From DASYTH01 sp035762905 (GTDB lineage: Bacteria; Actinomycetota; Actinomycetes; Mycobacteriales; Pseudonocardiaceae), in contig NZ_DASUCC010000024.1 in NCBI RefSeq assembly GCF_035762905.1, positions 1 to 64,000 on the forward strand: 64,000 nt of DNA. The letters are read 5' to 3'. The notes under the pieces are model-generated. The model saw only the letters and a program-made list of their open reading frames with translations, was not told the origin of the DNA and ran no database searches. Position 1 is the stretch's first letter. The number at the start of each line of letters is the position of its first letter. A program made the translations under genes and the position numbers. This document shows positions 58,732 to 64,000 of the stretch, piece after piece.

Positions 58732-58789
58732 GGTGTGTCCTTTTGGCTCGATCCGCTCGGGTGAGCGGGCCGTGGGGCGGTGCCTTCCC

Positions 58790-60205
58790 TCATGCTCGGG
58801 CTCCCAGTGGGAGGGTGGCGGCCAGGCCGGCGATCTGCAGGCCGCGCAGCGAGGTCAGGGTGATGCCGAGGCGGTCGGCGATGGCGGACAGCCGCTCGTC
58901 GGCGTGCACCAGTTCGCGCGGCGTGCGGGCGCTCACTCGGACCAGCCCGCGCAGGCCGACCTGGTTGTCCTCGTTGCCCGGCGACACCGAAAGCGCCACC
59001 GTCGCGGACAGGGCACGCACGCCGGTCAACGCGTTGAGGCTGGTGGCCGCCTTGCCCCGTGGCCAGCCGGTGACCGCGTAGCTGGCATGGCCGATCCCGG
59101 CCACGGTCACGCCGGTCCACCGCTCGCGCAGCCCGATCCGCATGGTGGCCCCGTCGGTCGAGGTGGCGCCGGCCGCCGCGGTCAGCTCGGCCGCCGAGAT
59201 GCCGGCCTTGAGCAGTTCGTCCGGATCGAGCGGTCGGGTCGGCACGCCGCGCGACTCCAGGGCGTTGCGCACCCGGGACAGCGCGCCGATCAGCGCCCGG
59301 TGCGCGCCGACCACGCCGCCGCCGCGCTCCCGGACCGCGGCCGGGCAGCGCCGCGGGTCCAGCCGGACCGCCACCCAGGTGGTGCGCCGGGCCGCCGCCG
59401 GCAGCGGGCCGAGCACCTCCATGTACGAGGCCAGCGCGGGAGAGTTGGACGGCAGCGCCGCGCTGCCGGGGTAGCAGTGCCAGATCACCTGAATCGTGTC
59501 CAGCACCACGCCGCGGTCCTCGAGGCACGGCGCCAGCGCGCCGAGCGGCAGGTTCGGCGCCCCGCCGATCTGGCTGACCAGGGCCGGGGCCGGATCGACC
59601 AGCAGCACCGCGGTCCAGGTGCCCTCGTGCCAGGCCAACCCGAGCGGGTGCCGCTCGTGGTCGACGGCGTGTGCGACCACCAGGTCCGGCACCATCACCC
59701 GGAGCAGCCCCACCCGCGGGTCGTCCGGGCCGGTGACCGTGGAGCCCTCGGCCTCGGCCAGCGACTGCACCGACACGTGGTCGGTGGCCCGGCTGACCCG
59801 GCTGTGCGAGCGGAACGCGTAGCGCGCGGTGAGCCCGATCCACTGGGTGAACCAGCGGCCGTTCCAGCGCACGAACGCCACCAGCAGGGCGACGACGGCG
59901 ATGCCGATCGCCACCCACTTCAGGTCCAGGTTGATGGCCAGCAACACCAGCCCGATCGCCACCCCGACCTCGAGCACCACCAGGTTGGTCACCGGCAGCG
60001 CACCCAGGCTCGCGCCACTGGTCCGGCGCCGGGCGGACATCACCGGACCCGGCCGGGCGGGCGGGGTCGGCTGGCGGGGAGTGCCCTTCGGCGGCGGACC
60101 GCCGCCGGGACCACCCGGTCCGCCAGGTCCCCCGGGACCGCCACGGGGCCGCGGAGGTTGCCCCGGCGGCATCCCGCCCTGTCGTGGAGGCGTCGTCACC
60201 GACAT
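58790..60205 (-). CDS. eccE: Type VII secretion protein EccE
   Basis: About 471 residues from ATG 60205; TTG 60232 upstream is also possible. A Pro/Gly-rich N-terminus (GGPGGPGGPGGPGGG), two transmembrane helices (TNLVVLEVGVAIGLVLLAINL; VAIGIAVVALLVAFV), then the periplasmic EccE domain (GRWFTQWIGLTARY; EGTWTAVLLVDPAPAL; TTWVAVRLDPRRC). EccE is the peripheral membrane component of ESX complexes. It is divergent from eccB, with a 124-base intergenic region. Confidence 0.85.
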   Translation of the reverse strand: MSVTTPPRQGGMPPGQPPRPRGGPGGPGGPGGPGGGPPPKGTPRQPTPPARPGPVMSARRRTSGASLGALPVTNLVVLEVGVAIGLVLLAINLDLKWVAIGIAVVALLVAFVRWNGRWFTQWIGLTARYAFRSHSRVSRATDHVSVQSLAEAEGSTVTGPDDPRVGLLRVMVPDLVVAHAVDHERHPLGLAWHEGTWTAVLLVDPAPALVSQIGGAPNLPLGALAPCLEDRGVVLDTIQVIWHCYPGSAALPSNSPALASYMEVLGPLPAAARRTTWVAVRLDPRRCPAAVRERGGGVVGAHRALIGALSRVRNALESRGVPTRPLDPDELLKAGISAAELTAAAGATSTDGATMRIGLRERWTGVTVAGIGHASYAVTGWPRGKAATSLNALTGVRALSATVALSVSPGNEDNQVGLRGLVRVSARTPRELVHADERLSAIADRLGITLTSLRGLQIAGLAATLPLGARA

Positions 60206-60329
60206 CCGCTCGCTATCTCCCCTGGTCATCAACTCGTCGCGCGGGGTTTATCGCGGAACCCACGTGCGCGTCAGCCGGTCCGGCTATTCTGCGAAACCGT
60301 ACCGCGAGTGGGAGAGCTGCAGGCCGAGA

Positions 60330-61946
60330 ATGCCGTCAACACCGACTACCAAATCACAGGTCCAGGCGTACCGGTTCGTGCTGCGCCGCATGCAGTCGGC
60401 GCTGGTGCGCAAAGACGCCGTGATGCTGCACGACCCCATGCGCACGCACACCCGCGCCACGGTCGTCGGGATCTGTCTTGCCGCCGTCGGCGTGGTCGGG
60501 TTCCTGATCTGGGGGCTGCTCAGCCAGGACCCGAAGCCGCCGGACGAGGGCATCGTGATCAGCAAGCAGTCCGGCCAGGTCTACGTGCTGATCAACGAGC
60601 CGCGGCAGCTGATCCCCACGTTCAACCTGGCCTCGGCCCGGTTGCTGCTCTTCTCCCGGCAGAACCCGGGCGCCGAGCAGCAGGGCGGCACCGCCACGCA
60701 GATCCGGGCCGGCAACACCGGCGTGGTCCAGCCCACGATGGTGGACGAGGACGAGCTGCGGGACATCCCGCGCGGCCGGCTGACCGGGATCCAGAACGGG
60801 CCGTCCGTGCTGCCCGGCAACGACCAGCGGATCGCGTCCCAGTGGGCGGTGTGCGACGAGTACATCCTCGACCGCAGCCTGAACAACCCGGCCAGCGAGA
60901 ACCGGGTGGAGACCACCGTGCTTGCCGGCGTTGCGGAGCTCGGTCCCGAGCTGACCCTGACCACCGCGCTGCTGGTGCAGGCGCCGGATGACACGGCGTA
61001 CCTGGTCTACCGCACCCCGGAGACCGCCAACATCCGCAACGCCAACGCGGTGCGGGCCAAGGTCGACATGAGCAAGGGCGCGGTGCGGGCGGCGCTCAAC
61101 CTGGACGCCGGCAGCCTCCGCAAGATCACCATCGGGATGTTGAACGCGATCCCGGAGGCGCCCGAACTGCGGCCGCCGCCGATCAGGGGGAGCGGTGAGA
61201 CCCCGGCCGGGTTCAGCGTGCAGAACCTCAAGGTCGGCGCGGTGTTCCAGGTCGAGCGGGCCGGCGCGGCCGAGCAGGACATCTACGTGGTGCAGCGGGA
61301 CGGGATCGAGCCGATCAAGCGGAGCACCGCCGACCTGATCCGGTTCACCGAGTCGCTCAACGCCCGCGAGATCCCGACGGTGCCGCCGTCGGCGATCACC
61401 CAGGTGCCGAACAAGAACGTCGACGTGATCGAGGACGACGACTTCCCGGCCGCCCAGCCCGAGATCCTCACCCCGGTGTCCAACCGGGTGGCCTGCCTCG
61501 GCTGGACCGTGCGGGGCGAAGGGGACAACGCCGAGTCGCACACCGCCGTGCACGTCGGCATCGAGGTCCCGCTGCCGCGCAAGGCCGACGGCAGCCGCTA
61601 CACCAGCGTCGGGATCAGCACCCCGGGCGCCAACGGCCAGCGCATCGACCACTTCTTCATGCCGCCCGGCCGCGCCGCCGTGGTCCGCGGCGCCTCGTCC
61701 AAGGTCGACTTCGGCACCGGCCCGATCTACCTGGTCTCCGACACGGGCGTGAAGTACGGCGTTCCCGACCTGCAGACCGCCGAGGTCCTCGGCCTGTCCA
61801 ACCAGATCCCCGCCTACCTGGCGATCACCGACCTGCTGCCGAACGGCGCGCAACTGAGCGCCCAGGCCGTCAAACAGACCTACGACTCGGTCCCGGTCGC
61901 CCCCGGCGTGTTCCCCACCGGTCAGGCCGGAGTCGGCGGCAACTGA
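60330..61946 (+). CDS. eccB: Type VII secretion protein EccB
   Basis: 538 residues from ATG 60330 (MPSTPTTKSQVQAYRFVLRRMQSALVRKDAVMLHDPMRTH), the classic EccB N-terminus. One transmembrane helix (VVGICLAAVGVVGFLIWGLL), then the repeated periplasmic domain (VYVLINEPRQLIPTFNLASARLLL; RIASQWAVCDEYILD; MPPGRAAVVRGAS; YLVSDTGVKYGVPD). Forms the outer ring of the ESX pore. No eccC or eccD follows in the window; the next gene on this strand is unrelated. Confidence 0.93.
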   Translation: MPSTPTTKSQVQAYRFVLRRMQSALVRKDAVMLHDPMRTHTRATVVGICLAAVGVVGFLIWGLLSQDPKPPDEGIVISKQSGQVYVLINEPRQLIPTFNLASARLLLFSRQNPGAEQQGGTATQIRAGNTGVVQPTMVDEDELRDIPRGRLTGIQNGPSVLPGNDQRIASQWAVCDEYILDRSLNNPASENRVETTVLAGVAELGPELTLTTALLVQAPDDTAYLVYRTPETANIRNANAVRAKVDMSKGAVRAALNLDAGSLRKITIGMLNAIPEAPELRPPPIRGSGETPAGFSVQNLKVGAVFQVERAGAAEQDIYVVQRDGIEPIKRSTADLIRFTESLNAREIPTVPPSAITQVPNKNVDVIEDDDFPAAQPEILTPVSNRVACLGWTVRGEGDNAESHTAVHVGIEVPLPRKADGSRYTSVGISTPGANGQRIDHFFMPPGRAAVVRGASSKVDFGTGPIYLVSDTGVKYGVPDLQTAEVLGLSNQIPAYLAITDLLPNGAQLSAQAVKQTYDSVPVAPGVFPTGQAGVGGN

Positions 61947-61956
61947 ACCGCCCGGC

Positions 61957-62070
61957 TCACACGCCGGGGGCGGCACCCTCGCCCTCGGCGATCAGCACCG
62001 TGATCATGGTGATCCAGCAGACCACGAAGGTGATGATCCAGAACCAGTACTTGGTGAGCAGGCGGACCAT
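61957..62070 (-). CDS. 37-residue single-helix membrane protein
   Basis: 37 codons from ATG 62070, with GGAGG ten bases ahead. MVRLLTKYWFWIITFVVCWI then TMITVLIAEGEGAAPGV: a positive N-terminus, one hydrophobic helix and a short acidic tail. 36 of 37 codons end in G or C, strong coding evidence. It lies 73 bases downstream of corA on the same strand and converges on eccB. Family not recognised; a small partner of a membrane complex, possibly CorA, is an inference. Confidence 0.72.
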   Translation of the reverse strand: MVRLLTKYWFWIITFVVCWITMITVLIAEGEGAAPGV

Positions 62071-62142
62071 GGGGAAGCCTCCATCGAGGGAGTCGGCGGA
62101 ATCCGGTGTGGCGCGCTGGGTGGCCGGGAACGGCGCACCCAG

Positions 62143-63225
62143 CTAGAGCCATCGGTTTCGCCGGAAGGTCCGGTAGAGGATCAGACAGGCCACCAGGATC
62201 AGCACCATCACCAGCGGATAGCCGAAGTGCCAACGCAGCTCGGGCATGTAGTCGAAGTTCATCCCGTAGACCCCGACCACCATGGTCGGCACCGCGATGA
62301 TCGCCGCCCACGAGGTGATCTTGCGCATGTCCGCGCTCTGCTGCAGCGTGATCTTCGCCAGGGTCGCGTCGACCAGTGTGGTGAGCAGCTCGTCGAAGCT
62401 GGCCACGTGCTCGGACACGGTGGTCAGGTGATCGTCCACGTCCCGGAAGTAGGACCGCACCGCGTCCGGAATCAGCGGCGAGTACCCCTCGGCCAGCCGC
62501 CGCAACGGATTGGCCAGCGGCGTCACCGACCGGCGCAGCTCGAGCACCTCGCGCTTCATCAGGTACATCTGCTCGGCGCCGATCGGGCTGTTCGGCGCGA
62601 ACACCATCGACTCGATCTCGTCGATGTCCTCCTCGATCGCCCCGGTCACCGCGAGGTAGCTGTCCACCACCCGGTCGGCGATCGCGTGCAGCACGGCGGC
62701 CGGCCCGTGGCCGAGGCGTTCCGGGTCGGCCTCGAGGTCGGCGCGCAGGCCGTGCAGGGCGGTGTGCTGGCCGTGTCGCACGGTGACGATGAAGTCCCGG
62801 CCGAGGAAGGCCATGATCTCGCCGGTCTCCACGATCTCGTTGGCCGTGGTCGGCGACTCGTGCTCGACGTACCGCACGGTCTTGAGCACCATGAACAGGG
62901 TCTCGTCGTAGCGCTCGAGCTTGGGCCGCTGGTGGGCGACGACGGCGTCCTCGACCGCGAGCGCGTGCAGCCCGAACGTCTCGGCGATGCCCTGGATCTG
63001 CTCCTGGTCCGGCTCGAACACGCCGATCCAGACGAACCCCTCGCCGCGCTCGCGGACCTCGGTGATGGCCTCGGCGTGCGTGCGCCCCCCGGGCAACCGC
63101 TCACCCGCCACGTAGACCGCGCAGTCCACGACGTACGCGGACAACGGCGCCTGCGGCACGGCGTTGGTGGAGGCGTTCCGGTTGGTCCGGCCGCGCAGAC
63201 CGGACAGCGAAGGAATGGACGGCAT
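62143..63225 (-). CDS. corA: CorA-type magnesium/cobalt transporter
   Basis: 360 residues. Large N-terminal cytoplasmic funnel (FVWIGVFEPDQEQIQGIAETFGLHALAVEDAV; GRDFIVTVRHG), long stalk helix, and two C-terminal helices with the pore motif YGMNF between them; the end is basic (YRTFRRNRWL), as in CorA. Works as a homopentamer for Mg2+ uptake. The ATG start follows a 360-base upstream region that contains a small ORF and RNA-like pairing. Confidence 0.95.
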   Translation of the reverse strand: MPSIPSLSGLRGRTNRNASTNAVPQAPLSAYVVDCAVYVAGERLPGGRTHAEAITEVRERGEGFVWIGVFEPDQEQIQGIAETFGLHALAVEDAVVAHQRPKLERYDETLFMVLKTVRYVEHESPTTANEIVETGEIMAFLGRDFIVTVRHGQHTALHGLRADLEADPERLGHGPAAVLHAIADRVVDSYLAVTGAIEEDIDEIESMVFAPNSPIGAEQMYLMKREVLELRRSVTPLANPLRRLAEGYSPLIPDAVRSYFRDVDDHLTTVSEHVASFDELLTTLVDATLAKITLQQSADMRKITSWAAIIAVPTMVVGVYGMNFDYMPELRWHFGYPLVMVLILVACLILYRTFRRNRWL

Positions 63226-63285
63226 GTGGTCCTCCAGCAGCTCACGTCGTCGATGGACGCGTCCCGGCCGGCGCCACGGGCCTGG

Positions 63286-63396
63286 TCAGGCCGGGTGACC
63301 TCGGAAGACTCCGGTGGGGACGCGGCTGGTACTGCACCCGCTCGCGCTGTCGGCGGTATGGGGATCGCCCATGCGTCCTCACCTCCTCGGGTCCCG
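63286..63396 (-). promoter_or_regulatory. corA leader with 28-codon upstream ORF, possible Mg2+-responsive element
   Basis: On the minus strand GAGGAGGTGAGG directly precedes ATG 63372, which opens a 28-codon ORF (MGDPHTADSASGCSTSRVPT and eight more residues) ending at 63286, 60 bases before corA. GTGAGGACGC can pair with GCGTCCCCAC inside the ORF, and ATGGG with CCCAT. GGTGAGG followed by such pairing recalls M-box (ykoK) leaders that sense Mg2+, but the match is partial. The 226-368-base gap to the next gene otherwise shows no coding signal. Confidence 0.42.
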
Positions 63397-63593
63397 GTGC
63401 TGAAGACACCAATTGGCCAGAGTACCCCCCACTCGATCAGCCACCTAACCACGCGGCGTGCGCCTCAGCGCTCGATGGTTCGCTCGCGAGCCCGCTCACA
63501 TCCCCGGTGCCGTCCCTCACAGACCAGTTGCGCAGGCCTGGTGGGCGGCGGGCAGACTGTGCACGTTTCCCCGCTCGGAGCCGGAGGCATGGC

Positions 63594-64000
63594 GTGCAGT
63601 TCGGTCGGTACTACGAGGAGTTCGAGGTCGGCGCGGTGTACAAGCACTGGCCGGGCAAGACGGTGACCGAGTACGACGATCACCTGTTCTGCCTGCTGAC
63701 GATGAACCACCATCCGCTGCACATGGACGCGAACTACGCTGAGAACACCACCGACTTCGGCCGCAACGTCGTGGTGGGCAACTACGTGTACTCGCTGGTG
63801 CTCGGCATGTCGGTGCCCGACGTGTCCGGCAAGGCGATCGCCAACCTCGAGGTCGAGTCGCTGCGGCATCTCAAGCCGACCTTCCACGGGGACACGATCT
63901 ACGGCGAGACCGAGGTGCTGGACAAGACCCCGTCGAAGTCCAAGGACGACCGGGGCGTGGTGTACGTGGAGACCCGCGGCTACAAGCAGGACGGCACCGT
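63594..64000 (+). CDS. MaoC-like hotdog-fold dehydratase (C-terminus cut by window edge)
   Basis: 135 codons visible from GTG 63594, with GGAGG at 63583-63587. The sequence YYEEFEVGAVYKHWPGKTVTEYDDHLFCLLTMNHHPLHMDANYAE contains the MaoC hydratase pair of Asp and His (D...H in the hot-dog helix), and LKPTFHGDTIYGETEVL is the second conserved part. Closest by appearance to mesaconyl-CoA hydratase-like or R-specific enoyl-CoA hydratases. Substrate is not determinable. A citE-like lyase often follows such genes, but that lies outside the window. Confidence 0.85.
   Translation, partial: MQFGRYYEEFEVGAVYKHWPGKTVTEYDDHLFCLLTMNHHPLHMDANYAENTTDFGRNVVVGNYVYSLVLGMSVPDVSGKAIANLEVESLRHLKPTFHGDTIYGETEVLDKTPSKSKDDRGVVYVETRGYKQDGT

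Overview
This window is a high-GC actinobacterial chromosome segment that walks through the main ribosomal/RNA-polymerase 'superoperon' region. High GC3, frequent GTG/TTG starts, ATGA/GTGA gene overlaps, an Mce lipid-import operon, type VII secretion genes and the order truA - serine protease - ecc genes all suggest a member of the Pseudonocardiales or a close relative. Genus cannot be decided from the sequence alone.

Layout. (1) 1-7.8 kb: the end of an aspartate-type aminotransferase, tRNA-Trp, secE-nusG, rplK-rplA, then an accessory divergent pair (FAD monooxygenase / PadR regulator) and a membrane protein of unknown function, then rplJ-rplL ending in a strong terminator. (2) 7.9-19.4 kb: a complete Mce operon (ATPase, two YrbE permeases, MceA-F, two Mce-associated membrane proteins) sits between rplL and rpoB. 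(3) 19.4-27.3 kb: rpoB-rpoC. (4) 27.3-29.7 kb: accessory island with a SagB-like nitroreductase and a VapBC-type toxin-antitoxin pair. (5) 29.7-44.5 kb: rpsL-rpsG-fusA-tuf, then the complete S10 and spc clusters, rpsJ to rplO. (6) 44.5-45.9 kb: two tandem paralogous four-helix membrane proteins of unknown function. (7) 46-54 kb: secY-adk-map, infA-rpmJ-rpsM-(small ORF)-rpsK-rpsD-rpoA-rplQ-truA. (8) 54-64 kb: two tandem secreted subtilisin-like proteases with C-terminal P-domains, a T7SS-associated gene, eccE, divergent eccB, a 37-residue membrane protein, corA with an unusual leader, and the start of a MaoC-like dehydratase.

Most of the window supplies transcription, translation and Sec export. 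The accessory genes are inserted at the junctions between conserved operons. The most unusual observation is that two essential 50S proteins, L4 and L17, each carry the same extra C-terminal domain on a flexible linker, with a 32-nt identical stretch between the two genes. Other notable points are the full Mce operon at the locus where mycobacteria keep only the orphan mceG/mkl ATPase, a translationally coupled small ORF between rpsM and rpsK, a truA gene with no conventional start codon downstream of rplQ, a leaderless toxin-antitoxin operon whose operator covers its own -10 box, a short-ORF leader before corA, and a dispersed ESX-4-like locus.
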